Origin: Streptomyces sp. DH41
GTDB taxonomy: Bacteria > Actinomycetota > Actinomycetes > Streptomycetales > Streptomycetaceae
Assembly: GCF_029813785.1 (NCBI RefSeq)
Contig: NZ_JARVKY010000045.1
Location: 1-32,795, forward strand
Direction: 5' to 3'
DNA: 32,795 nt
Positions 6,806-14,703 of this stretch are shown here, piece by piece. The notes beneath the pieces were generated by a model, which was not told the origin of the DNA, did not search any database, and saw nothing but the letters and a program-made list of their open reading frames with translations. A program made the position numbers and the translations under genes. The number at the start of each line of letters is the position of its first letter. Within the stretch, counting starts at the first letter, position 1.

Positions 6806-9343
6806 TTGCCAGACGAGGCCCAGCCACTGACCGCCGCAAAGCCCGAGTCCGCCTCGGCGCCCGCGGCGAAGCCCGCACCGAGCGCGCCACAGGCGAAGAA
6901 CGACACCCGCGGGCCGATCCAGCACGCCCCGTCCGCGCCCGTCGACAAGCCGGCCGAGCAGCGGCCGCTCCCCAAGCCGATCCCGCCCGAGCGCGACCGG
7001 AACGCGCCCGTCGTCCGCACGCCGTCCGGCCAGCCCGCCCGCTCCGGTTCCTCCAACCGCGTCCGCGCCCGCCTCGCCCGCCTCGGTGTGCAGCGCGCCA
7101 ACCCGTACAACCCGGTCCTGGAGCCGCTGCTGCGGATAGTGCGCGGCAACGACCCCAAGATCGAGACGGCGACCCTGCGCCAGATCGAGCGCGCCTACCA
7201 GGTCGCCGAACGCTGGCACCGCGGCCAGAAGCGCAAGAGCGGCGACCCGTACATCACGCACCCGCTCGCCGTCACCACCATCCTCGCCGAGCTCGGCATG
7301 GACCCGGCCACGCTGATGGCCGGCCTGCTGCACGACACCGTCGAGGACACCGAGTACGGCCTGGAGGACCTGCGCCGCGACTTCGGCGACGTGGTCACCC
7401 TCCTCGTCGACGGCGTCACCAAGCTCGACAAGGTCAAGTTCGGCGAGGCCGCGCAGGCCGAGACCGTGCGCAAGATGGTCGTCGCCATGGCCAAGGACCC
7501 CCGCGTCCTGGTCATCAAGCTCGCCGACCGCCTGCACAACATGCGCACCATGCGCTACCTCAAGCGCGAGAAGCAGGAGAAGAAGGCCCGCGAGACCCTC
7601 GAGATCTACGCGCCGCTGGCCCACCGCCTCGGCATGAACACCATCAAGTGGGAGCTGGAGGACCTCGCCTTCGCGATCCTCTACCCCAAGATGTACGACG
7701 AGATCGTCCGCCTGGTCGCCGAGCGTGCCCCCAAGCGCGACGAGTACCTCGCCGTCGTCACCGACGAGGTCCAGCAGGACCTGCGCGCGGCCCGCATCAA
7801 GGCGACCGTCACCGGGCGGCCCAAGCACTACTACAGCGTCTACCAGAAGATGATCGTCCGCGGCCGTGACTTCGCGGAGATCTACGACCTGGTGGGCATC
7901 CGCGTCCTCGTGGACACCGTCCGCGACTGCTACGCGGCGCTCGGCACCGTGCACGCGCGATGGAACCCGGTTCCCGGCCGGTTCAAGGACTACATCGCGA
8001 TGCCCAAGTTCAACATGTACCAGTCGCTGCACACGACGGTCATCGGGCCCAACGGCAAGCCGGTCGAGCTGCAGATCCGCACCTTCGACATGCACCGTCG
8101 CGCCGAGTACGGCATCGCCGCCCACTGGAAGTACAAGCAGGAGGCCGTCGCCGGCGCCTCCAAGGTCCGCACCGACGCGCCGAAGTCGTCCGGCAAGGGC
8201 AAGGACGACCACCTCAACGACATGGCGTGGCTGCGGCAGCTCCTGGACTGGCAGAAGGAGACCGAGGACCCGGGGGAGTTCCTGGAGTCCCTGCGCTTCG
8301 ACCTCTCCCGCAACGAGGTCTTCGTCTTCACCCCCAAGGGCGACGTCATAGCGCTGCCCGCGAGCGCCACCCCCGTCGACTTCGCGTACGCGGTGCACAC
8401 CGAGGTCGGCCACCGCACCATAGGGGCACGGGTCAACGGCCGTCTCGTCCCGCTGGAGTCCACTCTGGACAACGGCGACCTGGTGGAGGTCTTCACCTCC
8501 AAGGCGGCCGGCGCGGGCCCCTCCCGCGACTGGCTCGGCTTCGTGAAGTCGCCGCGCGCCCGCAACAAGATCCGTGCCTGGTTCTCCAAGGAGCGCCGCG
8601 ACGAGGCGATCGAGCAGGGCAAGGACTCCATCGTCCGCGCCATGCGCAAGCAGAACCTGCCGATCCAGCGCATCCTGACCGGTGACTCCCTGGTCACGCT
8701 CGCCCACGAGATGCGCTACTCGGACATCTCCGCGCTGTACGCGGCGATCGGCGAGGGCCATGTCTCCGCGCAGAACATCGTGCAGAAGCTGGTGCAGGCG
8801 CTCGGCGGGGAGGAGGCCGCCACCGAGGAGATCGACGAGTCGGTCCCCCCGGCCCGCGGTCGCAAACGCCGGACCAACGCCGACCCGGGCGTCGTCGTCA
8901 AGGGCGTCGAGGACGTGTGGATCAAGCTGGCCCGCTGCTGTACGCCCGTCCCCGGTGACCCCATCATCGGCTTCGTCACCCGTGGCAGCGGCGTATCGGT
9001 TCACCGCAGCGACTGTGTGAACGTGGACTCGCTCTCCCGGGAACCCGAGCGCATCCTCGAGGTCGAGTGGGCCCCCAGCCAGTCCTCCGTCTTCCTGGTC
9101 GCCATCCAGGTCGAGGCCCTGGACCGCTCCCGGCTGCTGTCGGACGTCACGCGCGTGCTGTCCGACCAGCACGTCAACATCCTCTCCGCGGCCGTCCAGA
9201 CCTCCCGCGACCGAGTCGCCACCTCCCGTTTCACCTTCGAGATGGGCGACCCGAAGCACCTCGGGCACGTCCTGAAGGCCGTACGGGGCGTGGAGGGCGT
9301 GTACGACGTGTACCGGGTGACGTCGGCGCGCAGGCCCTCGTAG
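6806..9343 (+). CDS. relA: Bifunctional (p)ppGpp synthetase/hydrolase (RelA/SpoT homologue)
   Basis: The product makes and probably degrades the alarmone (p)ppGpp during amino-acid starvation. Its 845 aa comprise an Ala/Pro/Lys-rich N-terminal extension (about 1-95), an HD hydrolase domain with an intact metal motif (H153, H176-D177 in LLHDTVED), the synthetase domain with GRPKHYYSVYQKM, a TGS domain starting near VFVFTPKGDVI, a Cys-Cys segment (LARCCTPVPGD) and a C-terminal ACT domain. RFKD (392-395) carries the RxKD signature of bifunctional enzymes rather than the acidic ExDD of synthetase-only RelA. The TTG start is supported by GAGGAG (6795-6800) five bases upstream. It is convergent with the DUF349 gene. 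Confidence 0.97.
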   Translation: MPDEAQPLTAAKPESASAPAAKPAPSAPQAKNDTRGPIQHAPSAPVDKPAEQRPLPKPIPPERDRNAPVVRTPSGQPARSGSSNRVRARLARLGVQRANPYNPVLEPLLRIVRGNDPKIETATLRQIERAYQVAERWHRGQKRKSGDPYITHPLAVTTILAELGMDPATLMAGLLHDTVEDTEYGLEDLRRDFGDVVTLLVDGVTKLDKVKFGEAAQAETVRKMVVAMAKDPRVLVIKLADRLHNMRTMRYLKREKQEKKARETLEIYAPLAHRLGMNTIKWELEDLAFAILYPKMYDEIVRLVAERAPKRDEYLAVVTDEVQQDLRAARIKATVTGRPKHYYSVYQKMIVRGRDFAEIYDLVGIRVLVDTVRDCYAALGTVHARWNPVPGRFKDYIAMPKFNMYQSLHTTVIGPNGKPVELQIRTFDMHRRAEYGIAAHWKYKQEAVAGASKVRTDAPKSSGKGKDDHLNDMAWLRQLLDWQKETEDPGEFLESLRFDLSRNEVFVFTPKGDVIALPASATPVDFAYAVHTEVGHRTIGARVNGRLVPLESTLDNGDLVEVFTSKAAGAGPSRDWLGFVKSPRARNKIRAWFSKERRDEAIEQGKDSIVRAMRKQNLPIQRILTGDSLVTLAHEMRYSDISALYAAIGEGHVSAQNIVQKLVQALGGEEAATEEIDESVPPARGRKRRTNADPGVVVKGVEDVWIKLARCCTPVPGDPIIGFVTRGSGVSVHRSDCVNVDSLSREPERILEVEWAPSQSSVFLVAIQVEALDRSRLLSDVTRVLSDQHVNILSAAVQTSRDRVATSRFTFEMGDPKHLGHVLKAVRGVEGVYDVYRVTSARRPS

Positions 9344-9356
9344 CGGCCAGCACAGA

Positions 9357-9410
9357 ACGCACGAAAGGGGCTCCCCGTACGGCAACGTACGGGGAGCCCC
9401 TTTCGTGCGT
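9357..9410. terminator. Bidirectional terminator between relA and the DUF349 gene
   Basis: A perfect 24-bp inverted repeat (9357-9380 with 9387-9410) has a six-base loop GGCAAC. The stem includes an AAAGGGG/CCCCTTT block, so each strand ends its stem with a short T run. It sits exactly between the stop codons of two converging genes, 13 bases after relA and 8 bases after the DUF349 stop, and should serve both strands. Confidence 0.9.
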
Positions 9411-9418
9411 GGGCGGTG

Positions 9419-10648
9419 TCAGCCGCCGAACTCGTGCAGACCCTTCAGCGCCTGGTCCAGCAGCGCCTGCCGGCCCTCCAGCTCACGCGCCAGCTTGTCG
9501 GCCTTGGCGTTGTTGCCCTGGGCGCGCGCCTGCTCGATCTGGGAGCGCAGCTTGTCGACGGCGGCCTGCAGCTGACCGGTCAGGCCCGCGGCACGCGCGC
9601 GTGCCTCCGGGTTGGTCCGGCGCCACTCGGTCTCCTCGGCCTCCTGGAGCGCCCGCTCGACCGCCTGCATCCGGCCCTCGACCTTCGGCCGGGCGTCGCG
9701 CGGCACGTGGCCGATGGCCTCCCAGCGCTCGTTGACCGAGCGGAACGCGGCGCGGGCCGCCTTCAGGTCGGTGACCGGCAGGAGCTTCTCGGCCTCCCCC
9801 GCCAGCTCCTCCTTGAGCTTGAGGTTCTCCGTCTGCTCGGCGTCCCGCTCGGCGAAGACCGAGCTGCGGGCGGCGAAGAACACGTCCTGGGCGCCGCGGA
9901 AGCGGTTCCACAGGTCGTCCTCGTGCTCGCGCTGGGCGCGGCCGGCGGCCTTCCACTCGGACATCAGGTCGCGGTAGCGGGCGGCCGTCGGCCCCCAGTC
10001 CGTCGAGCTCGACAGCGCCTCGGCCTCGCCGACCAGCCGCTCCTTGGTGCGGCGGGCCTCCTCGCGCTGCGCGTCCAGCTGCGCGAAGTGCTGCTTGCGT
10101 CGCTTGGAGAACGCCGAGCGGGCGTGCGAGAAGCGGTGCCACAGTTCGTCGTCGGACTTGCGGTCCAGACGCGGCAGGCCCTTCCAGGTGTCCACCAGGG
10201 ACCGCAGCCGCTCACCGGCTGCCCGCCACTGGTCGGACGCCGCCAGCTCCTCGGCCTCGGCGACCAGTGCCTCCTTGGCGCCGCGCGCCTCGTCGGACTG
10301 CTTCGCCCGCTGGGCCTTGCGCTCCTCGCGGCGGGTCCCCACCAGCGCGACGAGCTTGTCCAACCGGGCCCGCAGCGCCTCCAGATCGCCCACCGCGTGG
10401 TGCGCGTCGACCTGCTCCCGCAGGTGCTCCACGGCGGCCAGGGCGTCCTTCGCCGACAGGTCGGTGGTCTTCACCCGCTTTTCGAGGAGGCCGATCTCGA
10501 CAACCAGGCCTTCGTACTTGCGTTCGAAATAGGCCAGCGCCTCCTCGGGGGAGCCTGCCTGCCAGGAGCCGACGACCTTCTCGCCGTCGGCCGTACGCAC
10601 GTACACGGTCCCCGTCTCGTCGACGCGGCCCCACGGGTCGCTGCTCAC
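9419..10648 (-). CDS. DUF349 domain-containing coiled-coil protein
   Basis: The 409-aa protein is predicted cytoplasmic and mostly alpha-helical. A small N-terminal segment with WGRVDETGTVYVRT and GSWQAG (about 6-35) precedes three DUF349-like repeats. Each has a Trp-containing helix followed by a DDLWNRF-type segment: TWKGLPR...DDELWHRF, EWKAAGR...EDDLWNRF, and a degenerate RWEAIGH...PKVEGRM. The C-terminus is a charged coiled coil (about 335-405). There is no signal peptide or membrane helix. The biochemical function of DUF349 is not known to me. The GTG start follows the strong site GGAGGAGG (complement of 10651-10661). It is convergent with relA and downstream of a cyclophilin gene on the same strand, 135 bases away. 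Confidence 0.9.
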   Translation of the reverse strand: MSSDPWGRVDETGTVYVRTADGEKVVGSWQAGSPEEALAYFERKYEGLVVEIGLLEKRVKTTDLSAKDALAAVEHLREQVDAHHAVGDLEALRARLDKLVALVGTRREERKAQRAKQSDEARGAKEALVAEAEELAASDQWRAAGERLRSLVDTWKGLPRLDRKSDDELWHRFSHARSAFSKRRKQHFAQLDAQREEARRTKERLVGEAEALSSSTDWGPTAARYRDLMSEWKAAGRAQREHEDDLWNRFRGAQDVFFAARSSVFAERDAEQTENLKLKEELAGEAEKLLPVTDLKAARAAFRSVNERWEAIGHVPRDARPKVEGRMQAVERALQEAEETEWRRTNPEARARAAGLTGQLQAAVDKLRSQIEQARAQGNNAKADKLARELEGRQALLDQALKGLHEFGG

Positions 10649-10783
10649 AGCGCCTCCTCCACATGATGCCGACGGAGGGCTTCACTGCCCCCGGGCATCG
10701 TCCACAGTTTCGTCACGGCCAACATAGGCGACCGGCGGGGGGCCTGTCCGCATCCCGCGCGACCGAACTTTCGCTGATGAGGG

Positions 10784-11611
10784 TCAGGATTTCGTGACGG
10801 TGGCCTTGTCGATCACGACCGTCGCGTTGGGTGCTCCGTCGCCCGCGCCGGTGCTCTCGCCGGCGGCGGCGATCTTCTTCAGCACCGTCATTCCCTCGTC
10901 CGAGATGGTGCCGAACGGCGTGTAGCTGGGGGGCAACGGGCTGTCCTGGTACACGAGGAAGAACTGGCTGCCGCCGGAGTCCGGCTGACCGGTGTTCGCC
11001 ATCGCGATCGTGCCCGCCGGGTACGTGTTCTCCTTCAGGCTCTTGTCCTTCAGGTTCTCGTCCGGGATGTTGTACCCCGGACCGCCGTTGCCCTGGCCCG
11101 TCGGGTCCCCGCACTGGAGCACGTAGATCCCGTTGGTGGTCAGCCGGTGGCACGGCGTGTGGTCGAAGAAGCCCTTGCCGGCCAGGAAGCTGAACGAGTT
11201 GACGGTGTGCGGCGCCGCCTTCGCCTTCAGCGCGATGTCGATGTCGCCGCAGGTCGTGGCCAACTTCATCGTGTACTTCGCCGACTTGTCGATGGTCATC
11301 GCAGGTTCCTTCTCCCAGGTCTGCGTCTTGACCTCGCCCTCGGCCGGCTTCTCGCACGGGTCCGGCGCCTTGCTGCTCGCCGAGGCGCTCGGGGTGACCT
11401 CGGCGCTCGCGTTCGTCTTGCTGTCGTCGTCGTCCCCCAGGACCACGCCGGTCGTGTACAGCGCGACACTGCCGATCAGAATCACGCCGAGTACCGACGC
11501 GATCGCGGCGTTGCGCATGCGCGCCTTGCGTCGCGCGGAGGTACGTCGCTGCTGCTGCCGCAAGAACTTCTCCCGGGCGAGCTGACGCCGCCGCTGCTCC
11601 TGGGTGACCAC
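10784..11611 (-). CDS. Membrane-anchored cyclophilin-type peptidyl-prolyl isomerase
   Basis: The protein would catalyse cis-trans isomerisation of X-Pro bonds outside the membrane. Its 275 aa begin with a very basic cytoplasmic segment (about 1-34), one membrane helix (about 35-58), an Asp/Ser/Ala-rich linker, and a cyclophilin domain (about 112-275). Cyclophilin motifs seen are FFDHTPCHRL (the active-site His-Arg, with Cys where Phe is usual), LQCGDPTGQGNGGPGY, GTIAMANTGQPDSGGSQFF and TPFGTISDEG. The Trp of the classical cyclosporin site is absent. The start is GTG with GAGGAGAG upstream (complement of about 11616-11625). It is divergent from the metallo-beta-lactamase-fold gene. Confidence 0.93.
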   Translation of the reverse strand: MVTQEQRRRQLAREKFLRQQQRRTSARRKARMRNAAIASVLGVILIGSVALYTTGVVLGDDDDSKTNASAEVTPSASASSKAPDPCEKPAEGEVKTQTWEKEPAMTIDKSAKYTMKLATTCGDIDIALKAKAAPHTVNSFSFLAGKGFFDHTPCHRLTTNGIYVLQCGDPTGQGNGGPGYNIPDENLKDKSLKENTYPAGTIAMANTGQPDSGGSQFFLVYQDSPLPPSYTPFGTISDEGMTVLKKIAAAGESTGAGDGAPNATVVIDKATVTKS

Positions 11612-11728
11612 CGGGTTCTCTCCTCATGCGTCTTCGTGTGCCGACCGGTACGCGTGGGTGCGATGAGCCGACCGTGGGCGTGTAGCCCCGTACCGTATAT
11701 GGGTTCGCTGAGGAATCGGCACCGCCGG

Positions 11729-11734
11729 TAGGCT
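11729..11734 (+). promoter_or_regulatory. Candidate -10 element for the metallo-hydrolase/hisS transcript
   Basis: TAGGCT matches TAnnnT and ends six bases before an in-frame ATG at 11741. This is the usual geometry of a leaderless Streptomyces transcript, but a better-supported GTG start lies 54 bases downstream. No clear -35 is visible. Confidence 0.4.
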
Positions 11735-11794
11735 CTGACCATGGGCGCGGCCCGTTCGCAAGCCCACCCGTACCGACACAAACGAAGGACGATC

Positions 11795-12502
11795 GTGCTC
11801 ATTGCCGGGTTCCCCGCCGGGGCCTGGGGGACGAACTGCTATCTCGTCGCCCCCGCCGCCGGTGAGGAGTGCGTGATCATCGATCCCGGCCATCAGGCCG
11901 CCCAGGGAGTCGAGGAAGCACTCGCCAAGCATCGGCTCAAGCCCGTCGCCGTCGTCCTCACCCACGGCCACATCGACCATGTGGCCTCGGTCGTCCCGGT
12001 CTGCGGCGCGCACGACGTGCCGGCCTGGATCCACCCCGACGACCGCTTCATGATGAGCGACCCCGAGAAGGGGATCGGCCGCACCATCGGCATGCCGCTC
12101 ATGGGCGAGCTGACCGTCGGGGAACCGGACGACGTCAGGGAGCTGACCGACGGCGCGAGGCTGGAACTGGCCGGGATGGAGCTGACCGTCGCGCACGCCC
12201 CGGGCCATACCAAGGGGTCGGTGACCTTCGGCCTGCCCGAGGCGGCGGACATCCCGCCCGTCATGTTCTCGGGCGACCTGCTGTTCGCCGGCTCCATCGG
12301 ACGCACCGACTTCCCCGGTGGCTCCATGGACGACATGCTCGAATCGCTGGCACGCGTGTGCCTGCCGCTCGACGACTCGACCGTGGTGCTGTCCGGACAC
12401 GGCCCCCAGACGACCATCGGCCAGGAGCGCGCCACCAACCCGTATCTGCGGCAGGTGGCGGCCGGCCAGGGAGCTCCCCGGGCTCCCCGACGAGGAATGT
12501 GA
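11795..12502 (+). CDS. Metallo-beta-lactamase-fold hydrolase (glyoxalase II-like)
   Basis: The 235-aa cytoplasmic protein belongs to the MBL-fold hydrolases and most resembles hydroxyacylglutathione hydrolase-like proteins. Ligands for two metal ions are visible: THGHIDH (56-62), H138 in APGHTKGS, D161 in FSGDLLF and H202 in LSGHGPQT. The substrate is unknown; streptomycetes use mycothiol rather than glutathione, so a mycothiol thioester is possible but unproven. GTG at 11795 was chosen because GAAGGAC lies 5-11 bases upstream and the conserved fold begins there. An ATG at 11741 would add 18 basic residues and would match a leaderless transcript. hisS follows 13 bases later, suggesting one operon. 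Confidence 0.9.
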   Translation: MLIAGFPAGAWGTNCYLVAPAAGEECVIIDPGHQAAQGVEEALAKHRLKPVAVVLTHGHIDHVASVVPVCGAHDVPAWIHPDDRFMMSDPEKGIGRTIGMPLMGELTVGEPDDVRELTDGARLELAGMELTVAHAPGHTKGSVTFGLPEAADIPPVMFSGDLLFAGSIGRTDFPGGSMDDMLESLARVCLPLDDSTVVLSGHGPQTTIGQERATNPYLRQVAAGQGAPRAPRRGM

Positions 12503-12515
12503 CGAGAGACCTTCC

Positions 12516-13778
12516 GTGAGCACCTTCAAGGCCCCCAAGGGCACGTACGACCTGCTGCCGCCCGACTCCGCCAAGTACCTGGCGGTCCGCGAGGCGATCG
12601 CCGCCCCGCTGCGCAACTCCGGCTACGGCTACATCGAGACGCCCGGTTTCGAGAACGTCGAGCTCTTCGCGCGCGGTGTCGGCGAGTCGACCGACATCGT
12701 GACCAAGGAGATGTACGTCTTCGAGACCAAGGGCGGCGACCGGCTCGCCCTGCGCCCGGAGACGACGGCTCCCGTGCTGCGCGCGGTCCTGGAGGCCAAC
12801 CTGCACAAGGCGGGCAACCTGCCGGTGAAGGTCTGGTACTCGGGCTCGCAGTACCGCTACGAGCGCCCCCAGAAGGGCCGTTACCGCCACTTCTCCCAGG
12901 TCGGTGCCGAGGCGATCGGCGCGGAGGACCCGGCGCTGGACGCCGAACTGATCATCCTCGCCGACCAGTCGTACCGCGCGCTGGGCCTGCGGAACTTCCG
13001 CATCCTGCTCAACTCCCTGGGCGACAAGGAGTGCCGCCCCGTCTACCGGGCCGCGCTCCAGGACTTCCTGCGCGGTCTCGACCTGGACGAGGAGACGCTG
13101 CGCCGCGCGGAGATCAACCCGCTGCGCGTCCTGGACGACAAGCGCCCCGAGGTGCAGAAGCAGCTCACCGACGCCCCGCTGCTGCGCGACTACCTGTGCG
13201 ACGCCTGCAAGGCGTACCACGAGGAGGTGCGCGAGCTGATCACGGCGGCGGGCGTCGTCTTCGAGGACGACCTGAAGCTGGTGCGCGGACTGGACTACTA
13301 CACGCGCACCACCTTCGAGTTCGTCCACGGCGGCCTCGGCTCCCAGTCCGCGGTGGGCGGCGGCGGCCGCTACGACGGACTGTCCGAGATGATCGGCGGC
13401 CCCGCCCTGCCGTCCGTCGGCTGGGCCCTCGGCGTCGACCGCACCGTCCTCGCCCTGGAGGCGGAGGGCATCGAACTGGACATCCCGTCCGCCACCTCCG
13501 TCTTCGCCGTCCCGCTCGGCGAGGAGGCCCGGCGGATCCTGTTCGCCAAGGTCACCGAGCTGCGCAAGAACGGCGTCGCCGCCGACTTCTCCTACGGCGG
13601 CAAGGGCCTCAAGGCCGCGATGAAGGCGGCCAACCGCTCGGGCGCCCGCTACGCCCTGGTCCTGGGCGAGCGCGACCTCGCCGAAGGCGTCGTCCAGCTC
13701 AAGGACATGGAGTCCGGTGAGCAGGCGGCGATCGGCGTCAACGAGATCGTGGCGGAGCTGGAGTCGAGGCTCGGCTAG
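12516..13778 (+). CDS. hisS: Histidine--tRNA ligase
   Basis: HisS charges tRNA-His with histidine using ATP. It has 420 aa, typical for the bacterial class II enzyme. Visible motifs are KGTYDLLPP at the N-terminus (8-16), the RPETTAPVLRA segment, motif 2 RYERPQKGRYRHFSQ (114-128), the histidine-binding LVRGLDYYTRTTFEF (255-269), motif 3 GGGGRYDGL (about 282-290) and a C-terminal anticodon-binding domain (about 325-420). The GTG start follows GAGAG. A strong hairpin lies after the stop. I saw no T-box-like leader. Confidence 0.97.
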   Translation: MSTFKAPKGTYDLLPPDSAKYLAVREAIAAPLRNSGYGYIETPGFENVELFARGVGESTDIVTKEMYVFETKGGDRLALRPETTAPVLRAVLEANLHKAGNLPVKVWYSGSQYRYERPQKGRYRHFSQVGAEAIGAEDPALDAELIILADQSYRALGLRNFRILLNSLGDKECRPVYRAALQDFLRGLDLDEETLRRAEINPLRVLDDKRPEVQKQLTDAPLLRDYLCDACKAYHEEVRELITAAGVVFEDDLKLVRGLDYYTRTTFEFVHGGLGSQSAVGGGGRYDGLSEMIGGPALPSVGWALGVDRTVLALEAEGIELDIPSATSVFAVPLGEEARRILFAKVTELRKNGVAADFSYGGKGLKAAMKAANRSGARYALVLGERDLAEGVVQLKDMESGEQAAIGVNEIVAELESRLG

Positions 13779-13803
13779 CGGGCCTGCCTGTACGTCCCGT
13801 CGC

Positions 13804-13843
13804 CTCCAGGGGCGCGCGCGTTCGTTCGCGTGTGCCCCTGGGG
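13804..13843 (+). terminator. Terminator hairpin after hisS
   Basis: CCAGGGGCGCGCGCG (13806-13820) pairs with CGCGTGTGCCCCTGG (13827-13841) around the loop TTCGTT, with two G-U pairs. Two flanking pairs may extend it to 17 bp. It begins 26 bases after the hisS stop and has no T-run, as is common in Streptomyces. Confidence 0.75.
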
Positions 13844-13896
13844 AACGGGAATCGGCCGGAACACAACCCTCCGGGGCGACCATCGGTGCGTTCATA

Positions 13897-13909
13897 TGTT
13901 CATCGAACA
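13897..13909. promoter_or_regulatory. Palindrome upstream of the VKOR gene
   Basis: TGTTC-ATC-GAACA is a perfect dyad in an AT-richer patch. It overlaps a direct repeat GTTCAT (13890-13895 and 13898-13903). It lies about 75 bases before the VKOR-type start and could be an operator. It does not have the GAAC-N4-GTTC order of an actinobacterial LexA box. Confidence 0.4.
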
Positions 13910-13982
13910 GTGGCCATACAGGTCCGTGCGGCACAATGGCCCTGCCCGAAGCAGGTCGGACTCAAGTGACGGAATCGGCGTG

Positions 13983-14645
13983 ATGAGCAAGACGACAGTG
14001 AAGGACGTCTCCACCGTGGCAGAGCCCGCGCCGGGACCCACCGCCGGAGCATCGCGCGCCGAGGGCGGCAGCCGTGCCTTCGCCCTGCTGCTGGTGATCA
14101 CGGGCGCGGCCGGAGTGCTCGCCGCGTGGGTCATCACGCTCGACAAGTTCAAGCTGCTCGAGGCCAAGGTCGCGGGTACGACGTTCACGCCCGGGTGCAG
14201 CCTCAACCCCGTCGTCTCCTGCGGCAGCGTCATGGAGAGCGACCAGGCGGCCGTCTTCGGCTTCCCCAACCCGATGCTGGGCCTGGTCACCTACGGCATC
14301 GTCGTCTGCGCCGGAATGAGCCTGCTCGCCGGGGCCCGCTTCCCGCGCTGGTACTGGCTCACCTTCAACGCCGGCTGCCTGTTCGGTGTCGGGTTCGTCA
14401 CCTGGCTGCAGTTCGAGTCCCTGTACCGGATCAACGCGCTGTGCCTGTGGTGCTGCCTGGCCTGGGTCGCCACGATCCTGATGTTCTGGTACGTGACGTC
14501 CTTCAACGTCCGCAAGGGCTTCCTGCCCGCGCCGGGCTGGCTCAAGGGATTCTTCGGCGAGTTCACCTGGGTGCTGCCGGTGCTGCACATCGGCATCATC
14601 GGCATGCTGATCCTCACTCGCTGGTGGGACTTCTGGACCAGCTGA
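13983..14645 (+). CDS. Vitamin K epoxide reductase (VKOR)-family membrane protein
   Basis: Bacterial VKOR homologues reoxidise a DsbA-like thiol oxidase and pass electrons to quinone, supporting disulfide formation outside the membrane. The 220-aa protein has a hydrophilic N-terminal tail (1-30) and about five hydrophobic helices. The four redox cysteines of the family are present: the loop pair C72 and C80 (GCSLNPVVSC) and the active-site CLWC (C154, C157). No thioredoxin-like domain is fused and none is encoded nearby, so its DsbA partner must be elsewhere. ATG at 13983 is preceded directly by an in-frame GTG (13980) that could serve equally; the ribosome binding site is weak. Confidence 0.92.
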   Translation: MSKTTVKDVSTVAEPAPGPTAGASRAEGGSRAFALLLVITGAAGVLAAWVITLDKFKLLEAKVAGTTFTPGCSLNPVVSCGSVMESDQAAVFGFPNPMLGLVTYGIVVCAGMSLLAGARFPRWYWLTFNAGCLFGVGFVTWLQFESLYRINALCLWCCLAWVATILMFWYVTSFNVRKGFLPAPGWLKGFFGEFTWVLPVLHIGIIGMLILTRWWDFWTS

Positions 14646-14651
14646 CCGCCC

Positions 14652-14668
14652 CGGGCCCACCGGGCCCG
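14652..14668 (+). terminator. Short hairpin after the VKOR gene
   Basis: CGGGCCC (14652-14658) and GGGCCCG (14662-14668) can pair around a three-base loop, seven bases after the stop. It is short and has no T-run, so it is only a possible terminator. Confidence 0.35.
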
Positions 14669-14690
14669 TCGCGTTGTCAGTGCGGTCATC

Positions 14691-14696
14691 TAGGGT
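14691..14696 (+). promoter_or_regulatory. Candidate -10 element giving a leaderless rarA mRNA
   Basis: TAGGGT ends seven bases before the GTG at 14704. No Shine-Dalgarno sequence is visible in those bases, so transcription may start at the GTG itself. No convincing -35 is seen. Confidence 0.45.
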
Positions 14697-14703
14697 TCAG
14701 AGC

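Noticed and set aside
6710..9385. Long minus-strand open frame opposite relA
   Set aside because: Antisense shadow of relA with biased composition; relA is unambiguous by its domains and start site.
13890..13909. LexA (SOS) box upstream of the VKOR gene
   Set aside because: An SOS box needs GAAC-N4-GTTC; here the half-sites are in the opposite order (GTTC then GAAC).
12261..13934. Minus-strand open frame opposite hisS
   Set aside because: Antisense shadow of hisS, extending through the hisS terminator hairpin.
14674..14696. TTGTCA as the -35 for rarA
   Set aside because: It is only 11 bp from the TAGGGT -10 candidate, too close for a sigma-70-type promoter.
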